Below are positions 6,945-15,937 of a DNA stretch of 19,824 nucleotides, piece by piece. The notes beneath the pieces are model-generated. The model was not told the origin of the DNA, searched no databases, and saw only the letters and a program-made list of their open reading frames with translations. The first letter of the stretch is position 1, and each line of letters begins with the position of its first letter. Made by a program: the position numbers and the translations under genes. Source of the DNA: Acidobacteriaceae bacterium (GTDB lineage: Bacteria > Acidobacteriota > Terriglobia > Terriglobales > Acidobacteriaceae); NCBI GenBank assembly GCA_030039895.1, contig JASHUR010000291.1:1-19824 (forward strand), read 5' to 3'.

Positions 6945-7317
6945 GCGGATTTTTTGCCGAGAGTGCACGACGGCGATGGATATTCCTGCGCAAAACAGAC
7001 CATGACAAAGATGGCGGAGTCGCTGTTGGTTGCCGGGTGAATGATGGGCGAATCATGGATGCGTAGATTGACCCGACGAAATCGCCACCTGCCGCGGCGA
7101 TGACTGCTCAGACGCAGAAAAACTACCCCGGGGGCTAATCCCAGTCCGTGCACCTGCCTCTAGCAGATAGGCGCGACCAATGAGCAGGCAAAAATCAGAC
7201 TTAAGTTGTCGCATTTTCAATAAATCAGACTCAATTTGTCGTATATTCATAGAGGACTGATATGGTCCTATATTTATCCGCACGGCGGTGCCGTGAGCGA
7301 AAAGGCGACCTAAGTCA
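6945..7317. other. Regulatory intergenic region between divergent transcription units
   Basis: No gene is supported in the 373 bases between the cassette promoter and the receptor gene; short open frames here lack binding sites. It holds the two direct repeats at 7192-7249 and, in the expected receptor leader, a small hairpin: CACGGC (7281-7286) with GCCGTG (7290-7295). The A/T-rich stretch 7190-7275 contrasts with the GC-rich surroundings and is the likely promoter zone of the receptor. TTGTCG (7236-7241) and GATATG (7259-7264) give a weak promoter match with a 17-nt spacer. Confidence 0.5.
7192..7249. repeat. Two 28-bp direct repeats, 30-bp period (candidate operator)
   Basis: Copies at 7192-7219 and 7222-7249 agree at 24 of 28 positions. 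Both begin AAATCAGACT, share AA, then TTGTCG, and end AT.TTCA. The 30-bp period is close to three helical turns, so bound proteins would lie on the same DNA face. The core of copy 1, GACTTAAGTTGTC, is nearly palindromic. They lie 70-125 bp before the receptor start, where a regulator would act. Confidence 0.55.
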
Positions 7318-10300
7318 TTGGTATATAGAAATTTATTTTCGGGTACTGGGATTCGGTTCAGCATACGGCTGATCTCCATTTCACTGGTTTTGCTCGCGGT
7401 TTCAGCTTGGGCAAGCGTGGGAGGAAGCATTTCAGGGACGGTGAAGGATCCGTCGGGGCACGTCATCGCCCGGGCAAGCGTTACGGTCAGAGAGGTTGAC
7501 AACGGACTTCGCTACCAGACCAGCACCGACGGGGCGGGGTTTTATACTCTGCCCGTGCTGCCTGTTGGGCATTACGAATTGGACGTGGAAGCTGCCGGGT
7601 TCGAAACGTATCAGCGCAAGAATATTGTGCTGGACGCCACCGCTGCACTGAACTTCGATGTGGTTCTGAAGCCGGGAACGGTGCACCAGACCGTGACGGT
7701 GAACGACAGCAATCTGCACATAGAGACCAGCAGCACGCAACTCGGTGACGTGATCAGCGGGCGGGAGATGACCGCAGTTCCGCTGAACGGAAGGAGCTAC
7801 ACCGATCTGCTGTCTCTGCAGCCGGGCGTGGCCCCGGCGACAGCGATTACATCCAGCACGGTGCAGGACGTGGGAGCGACGATTCTCAATCCGTCCGGCA
7901 CATTAAATCCAGGCACAATCTCGGTGAACGGACAGCGGGAGACAGCGAACTATTACAGCGTAAACGGAGCCGATGCAGAAGAAGATGTGAACCTGGGCAC
8001 GGCGATTGTGCCCAACCTCGACGCCATTGACGAGTTCCACATTGTTACGGGCAACTTCGACGCTGAATACGGCGAGTTCAGCGGCGGGCAAATCTCGGTC
8101 ATTACAAAATCAGGCAGCAACAACTTCCATGGGAACGCATTCGAGTTCCTGCGCAACACGGACCTGGACGCGCGCAATTATTTCTCCCCTACGCGGGGCG
8201 CATTTATCCAAAACCAGTTTGGCGGGACGTTAGGTGGACCGATCCGGCACGACCGCATCTTTTTCTTCACTGACTACCAGGGAACACGGCAGACCCAGGG
8301 TATCGACACGGGTGATATCAGCGTGCCGTCGAATGCGGACCGGGCGGGAAATCTTTCTGATGTAGCCAATGAGCTGACCGGAACAGTGAGCGGACCTTAC
8401 CTTGCGGGCCTGCTGACGCAGAAGCTCGGCTACAGCGTGGCGGCGGGCGAACCATATTATGCGGCGGGATGCACCCAGGCCAGCCAGTGCGTCTTTCCGA
8501 AAGCGGTCATCCCGCAAAGAGCATGGTCGGTTCCGGCGCAAAGGCTGTTGCACTACATTCCTGCTCCGAACAATGCTTCAGGCACCTTCTCTACATCTGC
8601 GTACGATCAGACGCTGCGCGACGACAAGTGGTCGGCGCGCCTGGACGCAAATACGGGCCTGGGACTGCTGACCGGATATTACTTCTTCGACGACTACAGG
8701 CTGGACAATCCATATCCCGTTGCACAGAGCGGGGCCAGCGTGCCGGGATTCGACGCTCTGACTGCCGGACGCGCGCAACTGGCTTCGCTGGGGGACACGA
8801 AGACGCTGAGCGCCACGGCGGTGAATGAGTTTCATGCAAGCTTCCTGCGCGATGACACGAATCTTGGGCAGCCAGTGGGAGGAACGAATGTGAGTCTGGC
8901 ATCGCAGGGATTTGTGAACGCAAACGGGAGCGACAGCATTGTGCCCCTCGATCCCAAGGGACAGAGCGTGGAGAACATCAACTTCAATGCGTATTCGATC
9001 GGGGCCGCAGCGAATCAACTGATTCAAACCAACAACACGTGGCAGGTAAACGACATCTTCTCAAAGGTGGAGGGTAACCACACAATGAAACTCGGTGTGG
9101 AGTTCCACGACGATGAGGTAAATGCCCACGCCATCGCACAGTTCAATGGCAACTTCGTATTTTCAGGAACTGAGACAGGGGACGACTTTGCGGATTTTCT
9201 GATCGGCGCGCCAAGCCAATACAATCAGAGCCAACTGAATCCGTTCTATGCACGCAACAAGTATGTCGGCGTGTTCGCCCAGGACAGCTGGCTGGCGCGG
9301 CCGGGGCTGACGCTGAATTATGGATTGCGATGGGACCGCATCGCACCCTGGTCGGAGAAATACAACCAGATTTCGACCTTCGTTCCGGGCGCAGAGTCGG
9401 TGGTATTCCCGGGCGCACCGGCGGGCATTCTTTACCCCGGCGATCCGGGCGTCGCGAAGACACTGGCCCCGGTAAGCAATCTTGGTTTTTCTCCGCGCGT
9501 GGGTGTGGCATGGTCACCGCAAACGCAGCCGGACAGCGTGCTTGGCAGGCTTCTGGGCGCACCGGGGACGACGAGCGTCCGGGCGAGCTTTGGCGTGTTC
9601 TATAGCGCTATCCAGGCACTCTCAATCGGCGTGCTGGCCGCGAACGCGCCTTACGGCACGACCTATACCAGCCCGGCTCCACCTCTGTTTGCAACGCCTT
9701 TTGTTTCGGCAGCGAGCGGAGAGAATTACGGGCAGCCTTTTCCGTACAAACTGGCTCCGCTGAACGCGTCGCGCAGTCATCCCGATCCAAATATCGACTG
9801 GAGCTCGTACGAGCCGATCAGCGGCATCCCGGGCTACGGCATTCATAATCGCACTCCATACACCGAGGAATGGATGCTTTCCGTTGAGAGGCAGGCCGGG
9901 CCGAATACCGTGTTGAGCGCGAGCTATACAGGCAACGCCAGCCACCGGCAGCCTGTGCTTGTGGAAGCGAACCCAGGCAATCCAGCGCTGTGCCTGAGCC
10001 TGAGCCAGCCGCAGGATGTACAACCGGGAACGCTGACCTGTGGGCCTTATGGAGAAAATACGGTCTATTACCCCGTCTCCGGAAGCGTGGTGAACGGAAC
10101 CCGGGAGCCGCTGGGGCCGAACTTCGGGAGCAATGCGCTGCAGTCGAATACGGGCTTTGCAAATTACAACGCGCTGGAGCTGAGCGCACGCCACAGAAGT
10201 GGCCGGCTGGAGTTCTTTGCAGCCTACACGTGGGGCAAGTCTCTGGACGAATCATCGAACCTCGGCGAAGAGGTCAATCCCTTCAATCCGTCGCTGAATT

Positions 10301-10875
10301 ATGCAATTTCATCGTTCGATGTGCGACAGAACTTTGTTCTCAGTTACGAATATCAATTGCCTTTCGACCAGCTCTTTCACGCGAACGGGCTGAGCCGCGG
10401 CTGGTCGCTGTCCGGCATCACGCGGTTTGCGAGCGGCTTTCCGGTAACACTGATCAATAATGGAGATAATTCGCTGATCGGAAGCAATCCCAATGGCGTG
10501 AATAACAGCGGCATCGACGAACCCGACTATAACGGCGGACCGCTGCATTTGAACCACAATCCGCGCAGGAATGGGAACAACTATTTCGATACCGCGGACT
10601 TCAGCATGAATGCGCTGGGCACGCCAGGCACAGCCAAGCGGCGGTTCTTCTATGGACCGGGCGCTGACAACTATGACATGGCGCTTGCAAAGAAAGTGAA
10701 GCTGTCAGATGCAAAGTCTGTGCTGCTGCGCATTGAGGGGTTCAATGTCTTCAACCACACCCAGTTCAACGGACCAACGGCAGTCGATGGCGACATCGGC
10801 AGTACAACTTTTGGAGATGTCGTCAGCGCAGCGCCGCCGCGTATTCTCCAGGCTGCAATGAAGTTCTCGTTTTAA
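7318..10875 (+). CDS. TonB-dependent receptor, Oar-like, with carboxypeptidase-regulatory-like domain
   Basis: The protein has 1,185 residues. A signal peptide (about 1-32, ending LLAVSAWA) is followed by an Ig-like carboxypeptidase-regulatory domain (33-118: GGSISGTVKDPSG, GFYTLPVLPVGHYELDVEAAGF) and a short linker with a possible TonB-box-like TVTV. The plug comes next (about 138-265: REMTAVPLNGRSYTDLLSLQPGV, ISVNGQRETANYYSVNGAD), and a long outer-membrane barrel ends in RILQAAMKFSF with a terminal Phe. Oar-like receptors import large substrates, often oligosaccharides or peptides, but the ligand here is unknown. No ATG exists near the N-terminus; TTG 7318 is the first usable start after a TGA at 7294-7296, with a weak AAGG upstream. 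The gene stands alone: no SusD, peptidase or glycoside hydrolase gene lies beside it. Confidence 0.93.
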   Translation: MVYRNLFSGTGIRFSIRLISISLVLLAVSAWASVGGSISGTVKDPSGHVIARASVTVREVDNGLRYQTSTDGAGFYTLPVLPVGHYELDVEAAGFETYQRKNIVLDATAALNFDVVLKPGTVHQTVTVNDSNLHIETSSTQLGDVISGREMTAVPLNGRSYTDLLSLQPGVAPATAITSSTVQDVGATILNPSGTLNPGTISVNGQRETANYYSVNGADAEEDVNLGTAIVPNLDAIDEFHIVTGNFDAEYGEFSGGQISVITKSGSNNFHGNAFEFLRNTDLDARNYFSPTRGAFIQNQFGGTLGGPIRHDRIFFFTDYQGTRQTQGIDTGDISVPSNADRAGNLSDVANELTGTVSGPYLAGLLTQKLGYSVAAGEPYYAAGCTQASQCVFPKAVIPQRAWSVPAQRLLHYIPAPNNASGTFSTSAYDQTLRDDKWSARLDANTGLGLLTGYYFFDDYRLDNPYPVAQSGASVPGFDALTAGRAQLASLGDTKTLSATAVNEFHASFLRDDTNLGQPVGGTNVSLASQGFVNANGSDSIVPLDPKGQSVENINFNAYSIGAAANQLIQTNNTWQVNDIFSKVEGNHTMKLGVEFHDDEVNAHAIAQFNGNFVFSGTETGDDFADFLIGAPSQYNQSQLNPFYARNKYVGVFAQDSWLARPGLTLNYGLRWDRIAPWSEKYNQISTFVPGAESVVFPGAPAGILYPGDPGVAKTLAPVSNLGFSPRVGVAWSPQTQPDSVLGRLLGAPGTTSVRASFGVFYSAIQALSIGVLAANAPYGTTYTSPAPPLFATPFVSAASGENYGQPFPYKLAPLNASRSHPDPNIDWSSYEPISGIPGYGIHNRTPYTEEWMLSVERQAGPNTVLSASYTGNASHRQPVLVEANPGNPALCLSLSQPQDVQPGTLTCGPYGENTVYYPVSGSVVNGTREPLGPNFGSNALQSNTGFANYNALELSARHRSGRLEFFAAYTWGKSLDESSNLGEEVNPFNPSLNYAISSFDVRQNFVLSYEYQLPFDQLFHANGLSRGWSLSGITRFASGFPVTLINNGDNSLIGSNPNGVNNSGIDEPDYNGGPLHLNHNPRRNGNNYFDTADFSMNALGTPGTAKRRFFYGPGADNYDMALAKKVKLSDAKSVLLRIEGFNVFNHTQFNGPTAVDGDIGSTTFGDVVSAAPPRILQAAMKFSF

Positions 10876-10881
10876 AAGATT

Positions 10882-10908
10882 ATCGACTGCACCCCATCGA
10901 CTGTACCC
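10882..10908. repeat. Short tandem direct repeat after the receptor gene
   Basis: ATCGACTGCACCC (10882-10894) is repeated with one change as ATCGACTGTACCC (10896-10908), a 14-bp period just after the receptor stop. With only two copies it may be a chance slippage duplication. No terminator hairpin is clear here, though a perfect 12-bp palindrome, GCCGCGCGCGGC, lies at 11010-11021 between the convergent genes. Confidence 0.4.
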
Positions 10909-11033
10909 TGAGAAGCCACTTTCACCAGAGATTGCGGCCCTCGGGATGAGCTGGCGAGAGCAGGTCAATGCGCGATTCAAGCAAGGTGCAGGCTTCTGAG
11001 GAGGCCGACGCCGCGCGCGGCTAGGTGCGTTGT

Positions 11034-12122
11034 TTATGGCTTGATGAGTTTGCGGATGTAGCGCTGGCAGGGGCGTTCGACCGTGATCATGACCAGAACG
11101 GCGGTGGAGATGAGCAGGAGGTAGCTGAGCCAGGGGTCGTACTTGGCCAGGTGCAGGCGGTTGAGGATGTGGGACTCGTGGATGATGTTCCAGAGATTGA
11201 AGTGGATGATGTAGAGGCAGTAGCTGGCCTGTCCGACCTTGGCAAAGGGATAGAAGCCGAAGAAGCGGGAGATCGGGTTGTGTCCGGCGAGGCCGAGAAT
11301 GGCGAGAGCGAAGAGAGGCATAAGCAGTCCGTCGTGCATCATGGGGAACGGCATGCTGTCTCCGTAGTAAAGAATGGCGTAGATGCCGGCGACGCCGAGC
11401 AGGCCGAAGAGCAGGCGCTTGCGGGCGGCGCGGGGGATCATGGAATCGAGATCGGCGAGGGCGATGCCGAAGAGGAAGGACGGAATGTGCGGCGGCGGAG
11501 TGAACTTGAGGGCGCGAATCCAGAAGCCGTCGGTATAGCGGTTGATGTGGGCAACGCCGTCTGGGTGCAGCCACATATAGAGGCTGGGCAAGACCATTCC
11601 GAGGGCCCACAGGCCCCCCATGACGGCTAGCAGTGGGAGCAGGCGTTTGGGGCGCTTCCACAGAATGACGAACGGGAAGATGAGGTAGAAGAAGGCCTCT
11701 GTGCACATGGTCCATGCAGGCGTATTCCAGAACGTGGAGAGCCAGGGGTGCCAGCCCTGCAGGAGTAGCGGAGTGAGGACAACTCCCCAGATGAACTGCG
11801 CATGGCTGCGGACGTGCCACTCGTCGATAAGCATGCCGATGGAGAGCAGCAGGGCCAACAGATAGACGGGATAGAGGCGCGAGAAGCGGGCGATCCAGAA
11901 ATTGCGGGACTTAAGCTGGCCCCTTTGCGCGCGGTCGGAGTAGTTGTAGGCCAGAATGTATCCAGACATGAGCAGGAAGAAGCTGACCGATGTGTAGCCG
12001 TTATCGACGACGGGCGCGAGCGGGCCGAACCACTTTGGGTTGGAGAAGTGGAAGAAGACGATGTTGAGCGCGGCAAAGCAGCGCAGGCCGGTGAGAGCGG
12101 GGAGAATCTCCTTCTTCTTCAC
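11034..12122 (-). CDS. Acyltransferase family 3 membrane protein (OafA/YrhL-like)
   Basis: The protein has 362 residues and about ten membrane helices. Family signatures are present: LTGLRCFAALNIVFFHF with the conserved His25, VSFFLLMSGYILAY, RFSRLYPVYLLALLL, and AWTMCTEAFFYLIFPF, then GQASYCLYIIHFNLW and the final VERPCQRYIRKL. These enzymes transfer acetyl or other acyl groups to sugars of O-antigen, exopolysaccharide or glycolipids, or to antibiotics; the acceptor here is unknown. No periplasmic SGNH domain is fused. The start is GTG 12122, giving MKKKEILPALTGL, but no clear ribosome binding site precedes it, so the exact start is uncertain. It follows pyrH by 187 nt on the same strand and has no glycosyltransferase neighbours to suggest a pathway. 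Confidence 0.9.
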   Translation of the reverse strand: MKKKEILPALTGLRCFAALNIVFFHFSNPKWFGPLAPVVDNGYTSVSFFLLMSGYILAYNYSDRAQRGQLKSRNFWIARFSRLYPVYLLALLLSIGMLIDEWHVRSHAQFIWGVVLTPLLLQGWHPWLSTFWNTPAWTMCTEAFFYLIFPFVILWKRPKRLLPLLAVMGGLWALGMVLPSLYMWLHPDGVAHINRYTDGFWIRALKFTPPPHIPSFLFGIALADLDSMIPRAARKRLLFGLLGVAGIYAILYYGDSMPFPMMHDGLLMPLFALAILGLAGHNPISRFFGFYPFAKVGQASYCLYIIHFNLWNIIHESHILNRLHLAKYDPWLSYLLLISTAVLVMITVERPCQRYIRKLIKP

Positions 12123-12309
12123 CGGAGTTGGTGCGAGGACAGGGGTTGGCCCTTGGGGCAGCGATAGGTCGAGTTGTTGGGTGGCGCTCAGAACAAAAAC
12201 CTTGGAATCGTTAAGCTAAGAATCGGTCAGCCTAAAACCAGCCAGCAATACAACGGTCGGCGAAAAGCCGGTTAGTGAGTTTAGACGCAAATTGGGCGGG
12301 CCGTGTCTC

Positions 12310-13032
12310 TTACGCCGTAACCAAAGAGCCAACCTTTTCTCCACAGATGACGCGGCGGATGTTGCCAGGCTGGTTGAGGTTGAAGATGATCATGGGCAGG
12401 TTGTTGTCTTTGCAGAGGCTGACGGCGGTGGTGTCCATGACTTTGAGGCCGAGTTGGAGGATTTCCATATAGGTGATCTGGTCGAATTTTACGGCGTTTT
12501 TCTCCATGACGGGATCGGCGTCGAAGATGCCTTCTACTTTGGTGGCCTTGAGGAGGACGTCGGCGTTGATCTCCATGGCGCGGAGCGAGGCTGCGGTGTC
12601 TGTAGAGAAATATGGGTTGCCGATGCCGGCAGCAAAGACGACGACCCGGCCCTTCTCAAGGTGGCGGATGGCGCGGCGGCGGATGTACGGCTCGGCGACC
12701 TGGTTCATGGTAATTGCGGACATGACGCGGCAATGGAGGCCGCGCTTCTCGATGGCGTCCTGAATGGCCAGGGCGTTGATGACGGTGGCGAGCATGCCCA
12801 TGTTGTCGGCGGAAACACGGTCCATGTCACGAGCGTGCTCGGCGACACCGCGAAAGAAGTTTCCGCCTCCGACGACGATGGCGACCTCAACGCCAAGCTC
12901 GGAAACCTCGGCGATTTCGCCTGCGATTTCGTGGACCCGGGCTACATCGACTCCGAAGCCACGGCCAGCGGCCAGGGCTTCTCCTGAGAGCTTCAAAACG
13001 ACGCGTTTGTACATTCCCTTGAAGTATCTCAT
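12310..13032 (-). CDS. pyrH: UMP kinase (uridylate kinase)
   Basis: The protein has 240 residues and phosphorylates UMP to UDP with ATP in pyrimidine nucleotide synthesis; the bacterial enzyme is a hexamer controlled by GTP and UTP. The amino-acid-kinase motifs are in order: KRVVLKLSGEAL (ATP site), IVVGGGNFFRG, DNMGMLATVINALAIQD, AAGIGNPYFSTDTAA (nucleotide binding), LLKATKVEGIFDADP and IFNLNQPGNIRRVI. ATG 13032 is preferred, with GAAGGGG 7-8 nt upstream. ATG 13014 (MYKRVV) is the alternative, with AAGGGA directly against it. In most bacteria the order is rpsB-tsf-pyrH-frr. Here a PEP mutase-like gene separates tsf from pyrH, and frr does not follow. Confidence 0.96.
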   Translation of the reverse strand: MRYFKGMYKRVVLKLSGEALAAGRGFGVDVARVHEIAGEIAEVSELGVEVAIVVGGGNFFRGVAEHARDMDRVSADNMGMLATVINALAIQDAIEKRGLHCRVMSAITMNQVAEPYIRRRAIRHLEKGRVVVFAAGIGNPYFSTDTAASLRAMEINADVLLKATKVEGIFDADPVMEKNAVKFDQITYMEILQLGLKVMDTTAVSLCKDNNLPMIIFNLNQPGNIRRVICGEKVGSLVTA

Positions 13033-13042
13033 GGTGCTGGCC

Positions 13043-13059
13043 CCTTCGCTACGCTCAGG
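13043..13059. repeat. REP-like short repeat unit (CTTCGCTACGCTCAG type)
   Basis: CCTTCGCTACGCTCAGG is a well-known short interspersed motif found in intergenic DNA of many GC-rich bacteria. When translated it gives the tell-tale LRSGQAP or PERSEGA peptides. Here it sits 11-27 nt before the pyrH start, and its minus-strand end, GCGAAGG, runs into the proposed pyrH ribosome binding site. Only one unit is seen in the window. Confidence 0.55.
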
Positions 13060-13152
13060 CCAGGCTCCGGGCACATGCGCTTGGCGCCATACAGGAACTT
13101 TCTTTTGAGGGCAGCCTTTGGCCAACAACGGAGCTGCCACAGATTGGTACAG

Positions 13153-14004
13153 TTATGACCGCGATTTATAGTCCTGCTCGAAGAAATTGTTCAGTTCGGC
13201 GTAGGGAGTGATGCCCTCGAAGGCGGTGACGGTTCCCTGCTCTGCCAATTCCTTTGCGGCGCGGATGAATCCTGTCCAAGCGGCGCGGGCGAACGATGAG
13301 CCGACGCTGATGCGGCGGACTCCTAGCGCTGCCAGATCGGCCACACTGAGACCTGTATTCGAGCTGAGCAAGACATTGACTGGTTTTGGAGCTACGGCGG
13401 AGACGATGGCCTGAATGTCATCGGATTTTGTTGGGCCGGGCGCGTAGAGGACGTCAGCGCCGGCTGCGGCGTATGCCTGGAGGCGACGGATGGACTCATG
13501 GAGTGGACCGGGATGACGGACGAGGAAGCACTCGGCGCGGGCGGTCAGGAGAACATCGGCGCCGGAAGCGTCGATGGCGGCCCGCGCGGCTTTGATTCGG
13601 TCGACAGCGAGGGAAAGATCGTATAGCGGCTTTTCGGGGTTTCCGGTTGCGTCCTCGATGGAAAGGCCGGCGACTCCGGTTGCGACGCAGAGCCTGACAT
13701 TCTCCGCAACACCAGCGGGATCGTTTGCATAGCCCGATTCAAAGTCGGCATTCACGGGAAGCTCGGCTGCAGCAACGACCTCTGCAATATGGGCAAGTAC
13801 CTCGTCGCGCGAGATAGCCCATTCTGCGTCGGGAATGCCGCGCGAGAAGGCGAAGCCGCCTGAGGTCGTCGCCAGGGCCTTGTAGCCCAGGCCGCGAAGG
13901 TAGCGAGCGGTGCCGATGTCCCAGGGATTGGGAATGAGGAAACAACCGCTCTGGTGCAACCTCCGAAATTCGGTGCGTCGCGCAGAAACATCCAAAGGCG
14001 TCAT
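13153..14004 (-). CDS. Isocitrate lyase / PEP mutase superfamily protein
   Basis: The protein has 283 residues forming an (alpha/beta)8 barrel of the PEP mutase/isocitrate lyase superfamily. Visible motifs are CFLIPNPWDIGTARYLRGLG, ATTSGGFAFSRG, NADFESGYANDP (the Mg-binding DxE region) and GLSIEDATGN. After these come LLTARAECFL and the NVLLSSNTGLSVADLAALGVRRISVG end. The KKCGH signature of true isocitrate lyase is absent, so it belongs to the large subgroup annotated as oxaloacetate decarboxylase, 2-methylisocitrate lyase-like or unspecified phosphonomutase-like; the substrate is not determinable. The start is ATG 14004. No ribosome binding site precedes it, but a TACAAT box (14012-14017) ends only 7 nt before, hinting at a leaderless transcript. 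It lies between tsf and pyrH, after the tsf terminator. Confidence 0.9.
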   Translation of the reverse strand: MTPLDVSARRTEFRRLHQSGCFLIPNPWDIGTARYLRGLGYKALATTSGGFAFSRGIPDAEWAISRDEVLAHIAEVVAAAELPVNADFESGYANDPAGVAENVRLCVATGVAGLSIEDATGNPEKPLYDLSLAVDRIKAARAAIDASGADVLLTARAECFLVRHPGPLHESIRRLQAYAAAGADVLYAPGPTKSDDIQAIVSAVAPKPVNVLLSSNTGLSVADLAALGVRRISVGSSFARAAWTGFIRAAKELAEQGTVTAFEGITPYAELNNFFEQDYKSRS

Positions 14005-14011
14005 GAGTGGT

Positions 14012-14017
14012 ATTGTA
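14012..14017 (-). promoter_or_regulatory. Possible -10 box, leaderless start of the PEP mutase-like gene
   Basis: TACAAT on the minus strand (5/6 to consensus) ends 7 nt before ATG 14004, so transcription would begin at or next to the start codon. No good -35 match lies 16-18 nt further upstream, and the gene lacks a Shine-Dalgarno sequence. It is a single-box match, therefore tentative. Confidence 0.3.
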
Positions 14018-14066
14018 TGCGGCGGGCGGGAACAGGCGCGTGAGATGCGATGCAGGCAGAAAAGAA

Positions 14067-14093
14067 AAAACGATCCGAAGGACGGATCGTTTT
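14067..14093 (-). terminator. Intrinsic terminator of tsf
   Basis: An 11-bp perfect stem (AAAACGATCCG at 14067-14077 with CGGATCGTTTT at 14083-14093) surrounds a 5-nt loop. On the minus strand it is followed by a T-rich run (TTTTTTCTTTTC, counting the stem T residues). It begins 23 nt after the tsf stop. This is the clearest intrinsic terminator in the window, and it separates tsf from the next gene. Confidence 0.85.
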
Positions 14094-14115
14094 CTTGGGT
14101 TGAATTGCGAAGAAG

Positions 14116-14775
<660 letters not shown>

Positions 14776-14859
14776 TTCCCTTCCCGATCCCTCTTCCTTC
14801 AAAAATTCTTTGTCTCACAATCATATTTCTGCTTGGTTTATTTCATTCCCAAACACACA

Positions 14860-14896
14860 GAAAGCGTGGCCGTCATTCCAACGCAGCCACGCTTTC
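14860..14896 (-). terminator. 11-bp hairpin between rpsB and tsf
   Basis: GAAAGCGTGGC (14860-14870) pairs exactly with GCCACGCTTTC (14886-14896) around a 15-nt loop. It lies 36 nt past the rpsB stop and 84 nt before tsf. No long T run follows on the minus strand, so partial termination or 3'-end protection, setting the S2 to EF-Ts ratio, is more likely than full termination. Confidence 0.5.
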
Positions 14897-14932
14897 ACTA
14901 AGTCCGGGCGGCCTGCCGGCCGCGGAACTCTG

Positions 14933-15823
14933 TTAACGGCTGCTTTCCGCCGCCTCGGCTTCTTCCAGCGCCGCCACAATGGCAGGAGCCTTGCGGATTC
15001 CGCCGCCGAGCGCGGCTTCCAGATCCACTTCATCGCCTTCGCCGAGCGTCTCGTCCGCAGCTGCTTCGGCTGCGCCTTCTTCTGCGCCAGCTTCGATGTC
15101 GGCGGTGACTCCGGCAATCTCAGCCGACTGCTTATCGCCGGCCATCTGCACGCCCTCGATCACCGAGTCAGAGATCTTGGAGGCGAAGAGGCGGATGGCG
15201 CGGAGTGCATCGTCGTTGCCGGGGATGACGTGGTCGACCACGGTGGGGTCGCAGTTAGTGTCAACGACAGCCACTACCGGGATGCCGAGCTTGCGGGCTT
15301 CCTTGACAGCGATGGCCTCGTTGTTCGAGTCGATCACAAACAGAGCATCGGGCAGGCGGCGCATGTTCTTGATGCCGGCCAGGTTGGCCTGCAAGTGCTT
15401 GCGCTCGCGCTCGAGCTTGATGACTTCCTTCTTGGTGAGCAGCTCGTAGCGGCCGTCAGTGGCCATTTCATCGAGTTCCTGAAGGCGCTTCACCGACTTC
15501 TGGACGGTGACCCAGTTGGTCAGCAGCCCGCCGAGCCAGCGCTGGTTAATGTAGAACATGCCGCAGCGGTTGGCTTCCTCTGCAATGGCGTCCTGCGCCT
15601 GGCGCTTGGTGCCGACGAACAGGATTACCTTGCCCTCAGCTGTGAGGTCGGTGACAAACTTGCTGGCCTCCTTGAACATCTTGAGGGTCTTTTGCAGGTC
15701 GATGATGTAAATTCCGTTGCGCTCGCCGAAGATGTACTCCTTCATCCGCGGATCCCAGCGCTTGGTCTGATGCCCGAAGTGGACTCCAGCTTCGAGCAGC
15801 TCCTTCATGGTGATAGTGGCCAA
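14933..15823 (-). CDS. rpsB: 30S ribosomal protein S2
   Basis: The protein has 296 residues. S2 motifs run through it: MKELLEAGVHFGHQTKRWDP, KEYIFGERNGIYIIDLQKT, VLFVGTKRQAQDAI, INQRWLGGLLTNW, LPDALFVIDSNNE, and EARKLGIPVVAVVDTNCDP with PGNDDALRAI. After the conserved core (about residue 230) comes a tail of some 60 residues rich in Ala and Glu (EAGAEEGAAEAAADETLGEG), making it longer than the 241-residue E. coli protein. The start is TTG 15823: AAAGGAGG lies about 5 nt upstream, and the resulting MATITMKELLEAG matches the usual S2 N-terminus. The first ATG (15808) would be about 20 nt from the binding site. It is co-oriented with rpsI upstream and tsf downstream. Confidence 0.97.
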   Translation of the reverse strand: MATITMKELLEAGVHFGHQTKRWDPRMKEYIFGERNGIYIIDLQKTLKMFKEASKFVTDLTAEGKVILFVGTKRQAQDAIAEEANRCGMFYINQRWLGGLLTNWVTVQKSVKRLQELDEMATDGRYELLTKKEVIKLERERKHLQANLAGIKNMRRLPDALFVIDSNNEAIAVKEARKLGIPVVAVVDTNCDPTVVDHVIPGNDDALRAIRLFASKISDSVIEGVQMAGDKQSAEIAGVTADIEAGAEEGAAEAAADETLGEGDEVDLEAALGGGIRKAPAIVAALEEAEAAESSR

Positions 15824-15937
15824 ACAGCCTCCTTTGTGGACTGCATTTCAGGCTTTTGAGGCTTTCATTCTGTTGAAAAGCTCTAAACCCGAAATTAATT
15901 CCCGCTAAGGGAAGATTTAACTACTCAAACTCTTTGA

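Noticed and set aside
7192..7249. Two repeats as a minimal CRISPR array
   Set aside because: The copies are separated by only 2 nt, so there is no spacer, and no cas genes are nearby.
11025..11630. Acidic 201-residue open frame (Glu/Gly/Val-rich)
   Set aside because: Antisense to the acyltransferase; the composition is what reverse-complementing a hydrophobic, Arg-rich gene gives.
10705..11820. 371-codon minus-strand frame, Pro/His/Arg-rich
   Set aside because: Out-of-frame shadow of the acyltransferase that also runs into the receptor gene; composition is not protein-like.
12257..12270. Small hairpin (CGGC, loop, GCCG) after pyrH as a terminator
   Set aside because: A 4-bp stem without a T run is too weak to claim in GC-rich DNA.
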